Assembly (NCBI GenBank): GCA_019137255.1
Contig: WPDH01000256.1
Coordinates: forward strand, 21,301-85,300
Reading direction: 5' to 3'
Source: Corinectria fuckeliana
Lineage: Eukaryota > Ascomycota > Sordariomycetes > Hypocreales > Nectriaceae
Length of the DNA stretch: 64,000 bases
The translations under genes and the position numbers were made by a program. Below, piece after piece: positions 47,763 to 60,269 of this stretch. A model generated the notes under the pieces. It made no database searches and had not been told where the DNA came from. It was given only the letters and a program-made list of their open reading frames with translations. Position 1 is the stretch's first letter, and every line of letters starts with the position of its first letter.

Positions 47763-49539
47763 TCATCGGTCAATCCTGAGATCCTCGGGCGAGACTTCCC
47801 AGTCTTCTTCCTCCTGCCAGGTCGGAGCCAGGACAAAGCGGCCCATGATCTTGCCCATGCCGATGCCCTCGCCGCCGATGACGCCTGGCTTGGGCTTCTC
47901 GTCGTTGTCCTCGACGATGACGGCCGTCGTCATGAAGTTCATGCCCGCGGCGGGGCTCATCTCCAGCGTCTGGCCGCCCCAGTCGAGCTCCACCCGGCCG
48001 GACTTGCGGACCTTGAGCTGCCCCACCAGGCCGCCCTGGGCGAGGAGGTGCGAGATGAATCCCAGCGTGTTCTCCGGGTCGTCGTCCGGGTTGAGGCTCG
48101 ACGCCGGGTCCCCGTCCTCCTGGGTCAAGTCGACCGGGGTGGAGTCGTCGGCGCTCGGGGTGGAGTCTAGCATGTTCGAGTCCTCCGGCTCCGCCTTGAC
48201 CTTGTTAACGGGCTTTGGATGAGAGACCAGCTTGAGAGGCGGGAGGACCGGAGGGAACTGGAAGAGGTACATGCGGCCGTCCTTGTTGCTGAGACCTTCC
48301 GTCTTGGTCTCCTCGGCCTCGCCACCCTCTTCAGCCTCGGCGCTCTTCTCGCCGACCTCGACCTCCTTGCCCTTGTCGCCCTCTTCGGCCGTATCGAGCT
48401 TTGTAATGGCGACGGCGCCTAATTCGCTGGCGAGAAGGTTCAAGTCTGTTTGGATCATCCTCTCTTCGGGGTCTTGGATGGCCACCTTCTTAGGTCGCAG
48501 CTGGATTGCCGGCCCCTTCTCCTTGGCCTTCTCCTTTTCCTCCGCTTTGACACGGACGTCTGGGTCCATCGAAGCCTCAAGATCTGCCTCCTTTTTGACA
48601 ACCACTGGCTTGTCTCCGCCTGTGTTCCAAACACCACCATCCTCTGATTGATCCGCTATGGTCTGGGGTTCCTCGTCGTCTCCATCGACCCAGAGACTCT
48701 CCTCCTCGTTGTTGGCATTTTCTGCCGCTTCTAGTTCGGCGGTCGTAGCCACAACGATCCCCTCGTCCTTGTGCTCTCTTCGGTATATGCCCATCGGTAG
48801 GATGCTTGTTGGCCTAGAGCCGAGGGCGGCTAGCATGGCTTCGTCCTCGCTGTCGTACTCTTCATTGGGTGTATTGACGTTGAGTTTGTCGGCGTTGAGT
48901 CGTGGTTCGCGGTACCGTGAGCCGTCAGCCTGGTTAAAGGCAGACTTGGAATCTGATTTGAAGCCTCGCCCTCCACCACCGCTACTACCACCACCACCAA
49001 ATCCGCCACCGCCGCCGCCGCCGCCACCACCACCGAACCAGCCACCTGATCGTCCTGGGTAGAGCAAATGTCAGTAATCCAGTATCCAGATTAACATACT
49101 TATGCGAATACGCCTTACCTGCAAGGCCTGATGAGAAGGGGCCACTGGCTCCAGAGATAACCCGACCGAAGCCGCCTCTGCTACCCATAGCATCACCTCG
49201 ACTCCGCTTGCTTCGGAAACGTGAGCGGCCTCGTGCGCGCCTCTCGTCTGCTGCTCTCTCTATGGCCTTCTGTTCCTCCTGGCGTGCAAGCGTGTCACGT
49301 TCTGCCTCATCTCGTCGAACAACCTTTGGCCGGAACCGTCCCGCCGCTGGCCCCCGAGTCGCCCTGGTAGTGACACCGCCGCGATTCGGCACGGGAGTGC
49401 TTCGTGTCGACGGATTGGCGGTTGCTGCCGTAGTAGGCGCAGCACTGGTGCTGGCTTCGCCGCTCTCGGATTGAGCCCGCTGGCCGGCAGCGGCGGCTCC
49501 TCTTCGGGTTCCCCGGGTGGGTGCCCTCCCGCGAACCAT
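47763..49539 (-). CDS. RPC53: RNA polymerase III subunit RPC4/Rpc53
   Basis: Two exons, 49119-49539 and 47763-49054, with a 64-bp intron (GTAAGG, CCAG). The frame closes in a split Gly codon; 570 residues. Rpc53 pairs with Rpc37 in the TFIIF-like subcomplex of Pol III and acts in termination and reinitiation in the nucleus. The N-terminus is basic and Ala/Thr-rich (RPKVVRRDEAERDTLARQEE). Just after the intron lies a glycine tract with an 11-Gly run and FGGGGSSGGGGRGF. An acidic charged middle follows. The conserved RPC4 domain is at the C-terminus: MYLFQFPPVLPP, GLVGQLKVRKSGRVELDWGG, then GRFVLAPTW. It is longer than yeast Rpc53 (422), mainly through low complexity. It runs in the same direction as ureD, 483 bp away. 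Confidence 0.92.
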
Positions 49540-50022
49540 TGTAGAGGCCTGGAATACGGAGGAGAAGAATCGTGGGGCGAACAGAAAAGAGCGACAGCGT
49601 GGTTCGTGGGCGGTTTGAAGCTGTATAAAAATTTGGCTGGACCTTCAATGCTTAAGTGACAGTGGGGGAGGCAAGGTGGGGGAAATATAATTCTGCCAAT
49701 TCCGACGACTCACCGCCTTGGCTAGATAAGGATAAGCCAACAAGGGACAACTCAGTACGACGTCGTTCATCTGCCACGGTATATTAAGTCGTCTCCGAGT
49801 ATTTTTGAGTGACACTATTTCTATTAGCTCTAGGGCTGTACGAGCGCACCTAGATACTTCAGATTCCTTTACTGAAAAGTCGTTGCAGGCAAGTGTTATT
49901 TGCTTGTATTGCCGTAACGCCAATGGTAGTTATATGTCATGCGTAACTATGACTCTAAGTCCAGGTAAACTTCTACTGACAACCAAATGTTCGTGACTTG
50001 AATAAGCCGTAACTCCCCTAAA
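49540..50022. other. Intergenic, RPC53 promoter and ureD 3' region
   Basis: Both flanking genes are on the minus strand. No coding frame is supported. TATAAAAA at about 49,623-49,630 (plus-strand sense) is in the wrong orientation to serve as a standard TATA box for RPC53. Confidence 0.45.
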
Positions 50023-51012
50023 TCATCGGATACACATCAGGGCCTGGTCACCAAATTGAGTAGCGATGCTTCCCTCTCTGATGATCATCGATCCGATCCA
50101 TTCTCTTCCAGCTTCCACCGTTGTTGCCCCAAACTTGACAATTGCACAGCCTCTGACTCGGGCCGCAGACCAGAGAACACCGCCTTGCTTTTCTCTTTCG
50201 AGCCTCTGAGATCGCCAGAGTTCCAAGTCTGACATGCCCGGTTTTCCCTTCGCCTGTGCCTCCGGTGACCGAAAATCTCGGCCCCCGATGCGAGGTAGCG
50301 CGTCGAACTCGGCAAGGAAGAAATCTCCTAGAGACTTCACCATGTTGCCTCGCAAAATCAAAGTCCCGGTGACGGCTATTTGCTGCATCATGTCCTTGAG
50401 TTTTTGACCGACAGCTTTGCTGCCGTCTCGAGACAGGATAATCGAGTCCCTCACCAGTAGTCGTTCCTGAGCCGAACTCTTGGGATCGCAGAGCCACACT
50501 TCGTTCCGGCCTGTCCACTTGATTAAGCTCCAGTTCTCACCGCGAGCTGATCGGCCGCGTGTGACCCAATCCAGTAGACAGAGTGACGCCTGGCTCTCAA
50601 GTCGGAATATTTGTTTCTGGGCATAAACGCTATCCTCAAACGGCTGGACGGGGTCTGGAAGGAGGCAGAGGCCTGCATTGTTGTCGATTTGGCAGTGTAT
50701 ATTTTGCCTCGTTATGATATCCGCAGATTGAGTTTTGAAAATCTTGGTATGCCCTTGGGTCGCAATACTGAGTTTCGACTCTGAACGCACTTGGATGGAC
50801 AAGTTGACGTTATCTCCAGCGACGAGCCCGCCACCGTAGGATAAGAGGAATACTAGAATGCTATGCTGGTCGACTGAAGGAGATGGAGCGATAAGCTTCA
50901 GTGGATATTGGTAGGTCATCGTTTCCAAGCCGCTTCCCCCAGCAGGGAGAAGGCTGACGACGATGTGGCCATCGCCAGGTGATAAGGAGGAAGGAGGGAA
51001 AGGCGAGTCCAT
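50023..51012 (-). CDS. ureD: Urease accessory protein UreD/UreH
   Basis: Single exon, 329 residues. UreD is the scaffold that with UreF and UreG loads nickel into apo-urease in the cytosol. The family pattern is clear: LLSYGGGLVAGDNVNLSIQV (about 53-72), ATQGHTKIFKTQ, LLPDPVQPFEDSVYAQKQIF, LLDWVTRGRSARGENW and GTLILRGNMV. Fungal UreD is usually 300-350 residues, so this is full-length and undamaged. No other urease gene is nearby, as is normal in fungi. It is divergent from the SCC3 gene, 437 bp between ATGs. Confidence 0.93.
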   Translation of the reverse strand: MDSPFPPSSLSPGDGHIVVSLLPAGGSGLETMTYQYPLKLIAPSPSVDQHSILVFLLSYGGGLVAGDNVNLSIQVRSESKLSIATQGHTKIFKTQSADIITRQNIHCQIDNNAGLCLLPDPVQPFEDSVYAQKQIFRLESQASLCLLDWVTRGRSARGENWSLIKWTGRNEVWLCDPKSSAQERLLVRDSIILSRDGSKAVGQKLKDMMQQIAVTGTLILRGNMVKSLGDFFLAEFDALPRIGGRDFRSPEAQAKGKPGMSDLELWRSQRLEREKQGGVLWSAARVRGCAIVKFGATTVEAGREWIGSMIIREGSIATQFGDQALMCIR

Positions 51013-51449
51013 TTCAACATCATATCGAAGACCAGTAATTCGCAGGCGGTTGAGACAGGAATCAGTGAGGGCGTCACCTATGTAAAAGGAATGCGCATTT
51101 GAGGGCTTTCATTATATCGTTGAGGTGAATAGATGTGTCAAAAAGATCGCTCGAACTAATTAATGGGCCTCGAAGATAATCTACACTGCCAGACTGTATC
51201 TGGGGTTGTGGCTGGAGCCCCGCCCGCGTGGCTCGTGCTCTCGGGTGGCTAAACTGGTAAGCTACCCCTTCCGAGATTCATCCGCTACAAACCGGGACCG
51301 CCCACTTTCCAAAATAACCCGGCTGCCATTCACGCGACATTCGACGCGACAAGTGGCTAGAAACACCATTGTCGCCCTCGGATCGGGGGTCATTCATCTG
51401 GCTGTTAACCCTTCAAATGACACCTACGCGACTGCCTCTGCGAGAGACC
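51013..51449. promoter_or_regulatory. Divergent promoter region, ureD / SCC3
   Basis: 437 bp separate the two start codons, so both promoters lie here. Two in-frame ATGs upstream of the chosen SCC3 start (51369, 51417) fall inside its right edge and would lengthen that protein. No TATA box is placed with confidence. Confidence 0.55.
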
Positions 51450-54400
51450 ATGGACAACAACGCAAGCCCCACGCCCACGCCGGAAGCCGACAGCACGGCG
51501 CGTCGCCGTTCCGGACGCGTCGTGAAAGCGCCGACCAAGTTCACGCCCGAGGCCGCGACCCAATCCGCCAATACGAAGCGCAAGAGAGACGAACCGGACG
51601 AAGAGGATGTCGAGAACGAGGCACCGGATTCTGACGAGGAGATGAGCGACGAGTCGGAAGAAGCCAGCGACGGAGACCATCCCGCGCCCAGGTCTAGAAA
51701 GAAGTCGTCGCAAACAAGTCGCGCAAAGAAACCGGCGCTTAAGAAGCCCAAGACCAATGGCACGCAGCCTGCACGACCTACTCACCCCGCTGGCCTCCCC
51801 AGCAGACCAAAGAAGTCGGTCCGCATCGACACTGGCGACAAGGCGACCGGCCTGTTCGGTAAGGATCCGGCTCCAAGCCCTACTACCATCTTGATTCGAT
51901 ACTGACGCGGTTGTAGCCGAACTCTTTGGATCCGGCTCCTCGTGCAATACGGTCGCCCGGGAGTGGCTGGAGAAATACCGCGCCGATGAAGCGCTGGCTC
52001 TAACGGATTTGGTGAACTGCATCTTGCAGTGCGCCGGTTGCGATCAGGAGGTCACCGAAGATGACATTCGTGACCCCGAGAATATTCCAAACAGACTGAT
52101 CGACTTGCAGAGCGTCTACCAAGAGGTAAATTCGCGCAATCGCATTATTAATTAACGACAGAAAGTGCTGACGCGAGTCTAGCAACAAATCACCGATTAC
52201 CCGTTAATATCCAAGGCGAAGAGCACGAGGTCTTTCCGAGACTTGCTGGTCACCTTCTTCCACACTCTCATTTTGCTCGTCCATGAGGCCGACATCTTGT
52301 ATAAGGAGGATCAGTCTTTGATCGATAATCTTCATGCCTGGCTGGCCAGTATGTCGTCGTCGTCGTTACGTCCCTTCCGCCATACCGCAACCACTATCGC
52401 CCTAGCTGTCCAGTCCGGCTTGGTCTACGTTGCCGATACTCTCGACGAGCGCATCACCAATATCGAGAAGCAGCATCAGTCCTCAAAACGCGGCAAGAAC
52501 AAGACGAAGATGGCAGAGACGCAGAAACTCCTTAACGAGGCTAACGGCTATCGCAAGCTCTGCAGCGAAGCGATCCAGTCGTTTTTCGACACCGTGTTCG
52601 TCCACCGTTACCGAGATGTTGACCCTAAGATCAGGAGCGAGTGCGTTGAGGCCCTTGGGTCTTGGATTTGGGATTTGCCGACCGTTTTCATGGAGCCAGG
52701 CTATTTGCGCTACCTCGGCTGGATGTTGTCGGACACCCACGCGCCAACTCGCCAAGAAGTTCTGAAGCAGCTCTCAAGGGTGTTTAGGCGAGATGCGCAG
52801 CAGCTTGGGCATTTCATTGACAGATTCCGACCGAGATTGATCGAGATGGCATGCCGAGATTCTGAGGTCTCCGTCAGAGTGGCCGCCATCTCTGTCATTG
52901 ATACACTGCGCGCCGCTGCCATGCTCGAGCCTGATGAGATTGATGCCATCGGGAAGCTCATCTTCGACAATGAACTCCGAATCCGCAAAGCCGTTGTCGG
53001 TTTCTTTGTCTCGTGTGTTATGGACGTCCACGAGGGCAAGGTTGAAGAGGTTGGGGGTGCCGATGTCTTGGAAGAACTATTTTATGACGTCGAGAGTGAC
53101 GACTTTGATTCTCCTCGCAAAGAATGGGTCAACATCAAATGCCTCGCTGAAACCCTTGCTATTTACGACGCTCAGATTGAGGAGGAACACCAAAACGGAG
53201 AATCCCTGGGGCTGAATATTGCTGCTGATCTGCTAGAGGCACCTGTGCCAGATTCCAGAATCTCTCTGGCATCACAGGTCCTCTACGAGAAGGTCACCGA
53301 GATCAAGAAGTGGAGATTTCTGGCTGGGTATTTGCTGTTCGACCACACTTCAAGCACCAAGTCCAAGTCCAAGAGCGACTCTGCGGAGGCAGCCTTTCAG
53401 AAGACCGTTGCCCCATCGTCTGCCGAGGAGTCAATTCTGCTGGACGTCCTCAGCTCTGCTGTCAAATCGAGCCTGGCCCAGACGGCTGATGTTGACCGCA
53501 ACAAAAAGATTCGCCATAGGACTGAAGCCATGGAAGCCCAGGAGGAGATTGCGCTCGAGTTGGCAAGTCTTATCCCTAGGCTTCTCAGCAAGTTCGGAGC
53601 AGAGCCAGAGACGGCGGCCATCGTTCTCCGCTTGGTGCACTTCCTCAATCTCGATGTGTTTCAACAGCTTCGACAAGACGCAACCAAATACGAAAGACTG
53701 CTCGACGAAATCAGCACGCAATTCAATAGGCATGACGACAGGAGAGTCCTGTCCGAAGCGGCTACGGCCTTGCTGCACTCGAGACAGTATGATGAGCTCG
53801 AGGAACTAACGGACGGCAAGCTCTCTAACCTTTGGGAGAATGCCATCACTGCGCTTCGAACCTTTGACAAAACTTGCGCACTTTCAGTGCGCGGAAACCT
53901 GGCAGAAGCTCCCCTCAAAGAGTTGTCGACAATTCTCCTAAAGATCAGCAAGTTGTCGAGTATCTCGGATTGTGTTGACATCATGGAAGCTGAGGGGGGA
54001 TCCGACAGTCCATCTCCCATCATCCAGATCTTAACTGACATCGTGCGTCGTGGAAAGTACGAGCCTTTAGAAGATGATATTGATGATCTCGAGGACGAAG
54101 TCACCTCCTTCGCAATCAAGAGCTCCCAGTTCTATTTCATGTGGAAAACGCGAGCACTCTCTAAGCTACTTTCCACCGGAGTCGGAATTGCGGACGCTGA
54201 GCTTGATCGTCTATCCCTTGTACGGCAATCCTTCCGCAAACACCTCATCGAGACATTCTCATCGCGAGCGGCCATCGACCAGCTTCGATTGTTTGCAACC
54301 GGCAGCCTCTGTGACCTCCACCTCACCTTCGGCACACTTCGCCCGACAATTGAGAATTTCCGACCCTCTTCCAGCGCCGGTTCTCAAGCAACTGGCGGTG

Positions 54401-55095
54401 ACAAGTACAAGGCCCTCGTCCAGGAGATCGAACCAGGTCTTATTTCCGAGTTGGTGGCCATCTTTGACGGTGCGGAGCGACAGTATGCCAAGAAGTCGAA
54501 GAAGGACAAAATGCTCAACGAGCCGGCCGAGGACGAAGACCCCATAGCCGATGACGAGGATATCGATGAAGACGACGAGGACGAGAACTTGTCGTACGAA
54601 GAACGCTTTGCAGCCGAACTCAAGACCGAAAAGGCTTTGTGCGAGCTCACGGCCAAGTACGTCCTAGCCATCGCTGCGAGACTCGTCGACTGCCGAGGCC
54701 CCTACGCTGGCAAGCTGCGCCGCCGTCTACTCCGCAACCAAACCAAGCTAGGGAACAACTTCAAAGAAGTGGTCGCCTACCTGGACGAGCGGAAGCTCGC
54801 GGAGCGCACCAAGAAGAAGCCTACCGCTCCTACACACCCCGCCGCGGCCAAGCCCCAAAAGCCCCAGCTCAGTGAGGAGATGGTTGCTGGTGAGGAGGAT
54901 GAGGACGACCCGATCGAGGTTGAGGATGACCCGATCGAGGACGACATCTTCGACGAGGAGCCTCAGCTCGAGGAGGGCTCCCGCGAGGACCTGCGCCGAA
55001 GAGAGCTCCTGGAGGAGGATCCGATCGACGATGATGACGATGAAGAAGCGGAACGACCAGCTCACGATTCAGATGATGAGGTTCTTGGGGATTAA
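51450..55095 (+). CDS. SCC3: Cohesin subunit Scc3 (stromalin/STAG)
   Basis: Three exons: 51450-51858, 51917-52125 and 52183-55095, with introns of 58 and 57 bp (GTAAGG, GTAAAT donors). The frame closes (GLF-A-ELFG, then QE/QQITDY); 1176 residues. Scc3 binds the Scc1 kleisin and DNA and holds sister chromatids together in the nucleus. The N-terminus is charged and disordered (RRRSGRVVKAPTKF, then a Glu/Asp-rich stretch and Lys-rich SRPKKSVRI). STAG domain: ELFGSGSSCNTVAREWLEKY onward. Stromalin conserved domain: TVFVHRYRDVDPKIRSECVE, then YLRYLGWMLSDTHAPTRQEV. HEAT-like helices fill the middle and the tail is strongly acidic. Length agrees with yeast Irr1/Scc3 (1150). The start is the second or third of several in-frame ATGs; MDNNASPTPT was chosen as the conservative one. 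It is tail-to-tail with POT1. Confidence 0.95.
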
Positions 55096-55438
55096 AGGAG
55101 AATTCTCATTTCCTTTGGGACGGAGCATGTTGGAACTTTTCAGTACGGGATGCGGTCAATTTTTCTTTTCTAGATTCAAGCAGCTTTTCTCTGCCTGCCG
55201 CTGTGTATGTGGTTTGAGGCTCGTGCCTCGCCGCGGCCGGAGTCTGGGTATGTGGGTAGAAGCCATTTCTGAGTTGGGCGTCTCCGGGGGATATTTGTAA
55301 TGCATTGCCCCTTATATGACCAAGATTCCTTACGCCTGAGCCTTGCGTGATTCCCTAGTCCCCGTGATGAAGATTTCTATATTACAGCTCCGTAACAAAA
55401 ACAAAACTCCACAGTCCATGTCCGCAGTTGCCCAAGTC
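55096..55438. other. Convergent intergenic region, SCC3 / POT1
   Basis: 343 bp between the two stop codons. It should hold both 3' ends. No gene is seen. Confidence 0.6.
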
Positions 55439-57650
55439 TCATAGACAGATCCTCGTCCCAAACAAGCCAAACATCCTCTGCCATCGCCCGCCTTTTCCTG
55501 CGTCGGCCATAGTCTCGTCTCGTTCCCGTACTCTAACGCCGTACTGGCGGATGCAGCATGGGAACGGACGGTTCGCAACTTGCGCCTCAGTCGCACCCTT
55601 GGGGCTTGGCTCATCCTCGTCTGAGCTGTCCATGGGTGGTCGACCCTCCCGAGCAGCTTTGATGGATTGCGCCTTTTTGGTTTCTTCGCGGCGCTTATGC
55701 TCCTCCAAGTCTCCCCATAGGAGAAATAAGCGCTGACGGAGCGCCTCGAGATTATTCGCATCATGGCGCAGATTGGAGGCATCTAGGTTGACGAGGCACT
55801 GCGCGGCCAAGTTATTAACCGCAACCCACACCCTGTTCTTCTTCCGGTTCTTTGGAACAACGGCGTCTTCCAATTCGAGATAAAAGCGCCACTCCCAATT
55901 CCGCGAAGCTGTGAAATCTGTCATCATGTCGGTTTCCGAGTCGGATCCGCAATCGCCGTCGTCGTTGTCCGAGAGGATGTCGTACTCCGACGTTTTCTTC
56001 GCGAAGGAAAAGTCCTCGAGCTTGGCAGGCATGAAGTTGACGACGCGCACGTTTGCGCGGTAGTTTGCGTTTACAAAGGGGAGCTTTACCTTCACGAGCT
56101 GCCCATCGATTGTAGTGTTGTGCATTATAGGTTCCAACATGTCGGCTACTGAGCTGGCAGGTTTGTTCTGAAACTCGCATTTCACTGGACAAACAAGTTA
56201 GATGGATCATATGGTGAGCGGAAACTCGAGTGTTACCTTGCGAGCTAAGATCTGAGACAGGAATAGACGCATTTGCTTTCGCTTCTTCGCTCTGTGCTTG
56301 AGCGCGTTGTGCTCTTCGGCGCGCCTTGGTGTTCTTTTTTTTGGGCGCCGAGTCGGATGCTGAGTTGTGCCCTGAAGGAATAGCCACCTCGGCCTTACGC
56401 TTCTGCCCTGCCTTTGCAGCGTCGGAAATATCTTTGAGCTGTTCTTTCTTCGTTCGCTCGTAGTCCCGCTTACGGCGAACTGCATCTTTGAGACGTGGAT
56501 CGATGCTATCTGCATCTTCTGCTGGATCGAGGGACTGAATTCCGATCTTAGGCCCGCGAGCACCTCGATCCTCCCTGAGATGCCCCTCCAGATTAGAGGC
56601 GTTGTGCCCAAATTTGACCTGCAGGTTTCGAATCAAGGCCCAGGTACCCAATGATATCTTGGCCTCCCTGATTGCTGTTGCGTGGGGCTCATAACAGGTG
56701 ATTTGCATGCTTTTCTTACCAAATGGCCCGGCCCAATCAGTCTTTGAAGTCGCAACTTGAGTCTTTGAGTGCTTTTTTGTGTATCCGTAGGCATCGCTAT
56801 CTGGCCCATCCGCGACACTTGCACACTGAAAGGCATAATGAAAGAAGCCTATATTTTCAGTGTAATCAGAAACCCATAGTGTAATCTTGTCACCTGGATC
56901 ATATGGCAGTTTGACTACCTGGACAACAATGTCATAGAATCCCCCATCACGAACATTTTCTAATTGACTGAACTTATTCCTGATATTGGCGGATTGAATC
57001 GTCATGACATCGAACTCTTCTTCAGTCGGTATGCGGCCTTTGTCGATGTTGTGGAACATGTAAGCAGCGTATACATTTTCCTTTTGGCCAGGGGGTTGCT
57101 GTTTTGGCTTAGGGGAAGGTCGTAAAGCACATGAAGCATCGGCGGGAGGCCTTGGGATCTTCCCTGCCGAGTATATATGAATTGTGGAGCCCCAATTCGT
57201 GAGCAGAGAGGGAGATTCCATCTTGGCTTGTTGGACCTTGGGGGTAGAGTCAGCAGAGTGACTTGGCGGCGATTTGATTTCGACGTACTTTGACTGAGAG
57301 AAGAAGAATAACATCGCCGCAACTAGCAGTGGGCATTTCTTTTTCGGGTCGAAACACATGGAGGCACAACGACGATTCTTCATCATCCTGAACAGATAAG
57401 TCGTAGAATCGGATTTGGCATTTCCAGTCTTACACGGTTAGGAATTTATAGCAGAAAGGAGAAGGGAGAATGGGTTCTCACCAGAGTACTTCGTGGGGAT
57501 GGGGGCGCGAAAGTCCGTGACAACGCCAAAGATGTTAACCTTCAATCCGATTTGTATCTTGTTGTCCAAAACATCTTGCACGGTGACGAAGTTGGTGGGC
57601 AATGGTGGTACTGGGGCTGTAGCCTGAGCTCGTTGCTGCGATGGAACCAT
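55439..57650 (-). CDS. POT1: Protection of telomeres protein 1 (Pot1)
   Basis: Four exons: 57482-57650, 57289-57428, 56237-57236 and 55439-56184, with introns of 53, 52 and 52 bp. The frame closes (KYS-D-WKCQI; SVK/VQQAK; SSQ-V-KCEF); 684 residues. Pot1 binds the single-stranded G-rich telomere overhang and caps it within shelterin. The first OB fold (Telo_bind) spans exons 1-2: FVTVQDVLDNKIQIGLKVNI, FGVVTDFRAPIPTKYSDWKC, LCLHVFRPEKEMP. Exon 3 begins near MESPSLLTNWGSTIHIY and includes FYDIVVQVVKLPYDPGDKIT and ITLWVSDYTEN (second OB fold). The C-terminus ends with RMFGLFGTRI, a family hallmark. A Lys/Arg/Glu-rich linker separates the halves. Exon 2 lies in a different frame from exon 3, so simple ORF calling misses it. 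Its ATG is only 245 bp from the copia LTR. Confidence 0.93.
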
Positions 57651-57895
57651 GATTGCCCATTCCCCTACATCACGAAGCAAGCCTCGGGTTTGGGGACGGA
57701 TTCAATTTATGCGGTCACGTCGCTCAATGCCGAGAACAAGTTGACAACGAGATGGAAAAGGCTCGTAACGCGATTGGTCGTAGATCGGGAGTCGAGGCGC
57801 GTTGAACTGGGCACGACCGTGGATGTGGGGTTTGAGTGAAGTCCCATCCCACCTTTGTTGCGACAGCACGTGAATTGACATGTGACCTTCCTTCT
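57651..57895 (-). promoter_or_regulatory. POT1 promoter, bounded by the transposon LTR
   Basis: Only 245 bp separate the POT1 ATG from the LTR start. The stretch keeps normal base composition, with many CA, TG and CG dinucleotides, so RIP did not spread into it. Part of the POT1 promoter may extend into the LTR or have been displaced by it. Confidence 0.5.
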
Positions 57896-58123
57896 TGTCA
57901 GACAGGGGACCCGGCTGAAGGGGATGACTAAGGCCACGGAAGCCCGGATGATCCGGAAGACGGGAATTCCCTAAAAGACAAGGGGCTAGAAGAGGAACAC
58001 AACCACACGGTGACAACAACACCAATTTTAGCGATAATCACATTAATTGAATTATATTGCTAGGCTTTATTATTATTATCTATTTTTCTGTGATTAAATC
58101 ACCTAAAATTCAGCCTGTTAGAC
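57896..58123 (+). repeat. 5' LTR of the copia element
   Basis: At least 228 bp, starting TGTCAGAC and aligning without gaps to 63773-64000. The differences I see are transitions. The true right end may lie beyond 58123, because the similarity is cut only by the end of the window; a canonical CA end was not found. Confidence 0.85.
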
Positions 58124-60269
58124 CTACTTATAATTAATTATGTATTTAATAATTAAGAGTCTTATAGCCTCTGTTAATAAAAGCGAATATTATATAAAAA
58201 CCTAAGTAATAACCACTAAGATGTTATCTACAATTAGAAGATTAGATAAGATAATTAGGCTAAATAGATTAGCTAACTAGTACAGCTAGAATAAGCATTT
58301 TATTATAAAGGTTAAGGCTAAGCACTTTTAGCCTTATATTAACCCTAAAGTTACTAATCTGCTAGCTTTTTTTCTGCCTATTATATTACTACCTCTTAAG
58401 GCCTTAGTAGACTTTTCTGCCCTAACTACTATAGTAAGTAAAGCTTAAGCTAAGTATATAAGAATAACTCTAGCCTAGTATAATACTAATAATAATATAT
58501 ATAAAGAGCAGAATAAGAATCTTACTACTATTAAGGCCTAGATTAAAAATATAGTTAAAAAGAGCCTTTAGGAATATAACTATAACCTAGATAGCAGCTT
58601 AAAAGACTAGTATATCACCCTAAAGAAGGCTATAAGTGCTAACTACTATATAGCTTAAAGTATTACTCTTAGTGTATAAAGAGCTTTCTTTAAAGCTACC
58701 CTAATAATTCTAAAAGACCTAAATGCCTAAGTAGATAACTTTAAATATATTATATATAATATTACTACTCTTAAGCTTCTTATAGCTAATCTGGTCCTTA
58801 TATAGTACTAACTGCTAGAGAAGCTTACTAAGCTCTTTCTTAATAATAGTCTTAAGATTTAGAAGTCTAAGAAGAGAGAGAAAGTTACTAATAATACCCT
58901 TATGTATTAAATAATTACTAATAAGATGCGGCTTACTATATAAGGTGTAAAAAAGGCCTAAAAGGGTAACTAAGAGGTTAAGTAAGAAGGAGCTTTTCTA
59001 GCTAACTATAAGAGATTAAGATCTAATAAATTTACACTTTATAATAAGCCTCCTAAGAAGAAGAATAAGAAGAGGAGAAATAATAAGAGTAAGAGATTAA
59101 GCAGTAAGATATACTTAGCTTACAAGTAATTTCACTCTCTTACTAAATACCTTTATATCTTTTAGGATAACTTGCTAAGGTGGTTTAGAAAGAGATTAAA
59201 AACCTAAAAGACTATAAATTATAATCTTACTATAAACCCTAACTTAAAAAAGAAGATTAAGGTGTTAAAAAAGTTATCTAGTAAGAAAGAGTAACTCTTA
59301 TAAGAAGTTAGAGAAGCTTTAGCTATATTACTTATAGAGAAAAGAGCAGCTTTCTTAAGCTTCTTATACCTATTAAAAAACTCTACTATTCTTAACTTAG
59401 GAGCTACTTTATATATCTTTAATAATAAGACATAGTTTAAAAACCTTATTTAAGCTAACCTTAAAGACTATATATATACTAGCATATAAAAGGTTCTAGT
59501 TATCAGCTATAATAATATTACTATTTAGCTTTTTTTATCACCTTAAAAAGAAATATAATACCTTTACCTATATAATATAGTATACTATAAGAGCTTTATT
59601 TATAATCTTATCTTACTATAAAGACTAAGAAAATATAAGATCTAGTAGGACTAAAGCCTAGAGAATAACTCTCTTAGGGACTAGCACTACTAGGTTATAA
59701 GTAACCTGCTTAATTATTATAATTAGTATATCCTTAAAGATAGCAGCCTTATAGGGGTATTATAGTATTAAGCCTTTCTAGCCTAGTTATATTATATAAA
59801 AATAAGTAAGATAGATAGTATAAAGTAGTATCTTAGACTAGAATATTCTAGTCTTAAGGCTTTTAACTAGCTAGTTAACATCTTAATAGGTATTAAAATT
59901 AAGAGACTATTAACTATTAAGTGTAATAACTGCCTAATAGTAAAAATTACACGCTAAATCTCTTAAGCCTTAAGAGTATATAATAAAAGCCTAGAAAAAC
60001 AGATTACTATTAACTTTACATACCTAATAGCTAATATAAAGAGCTTTAACAGCCTTATACTCTTTATAAACTGCTAGTCTAGCTATATCTAGAAAATATA
60101 CTTTTAGAATTATATAGTAAAGTATCTTATTAACACTTTTAATATGTTCTTAACATCCTATAAGACCTAGTATCACTTTATGCTATAGGTATTTAAATAT
60201 AATAATAAAATCACTAAAGTGAAAAAGGCAGTAAGTATAATACTTAAAGAAAAAGGTATTTTAATTAAG

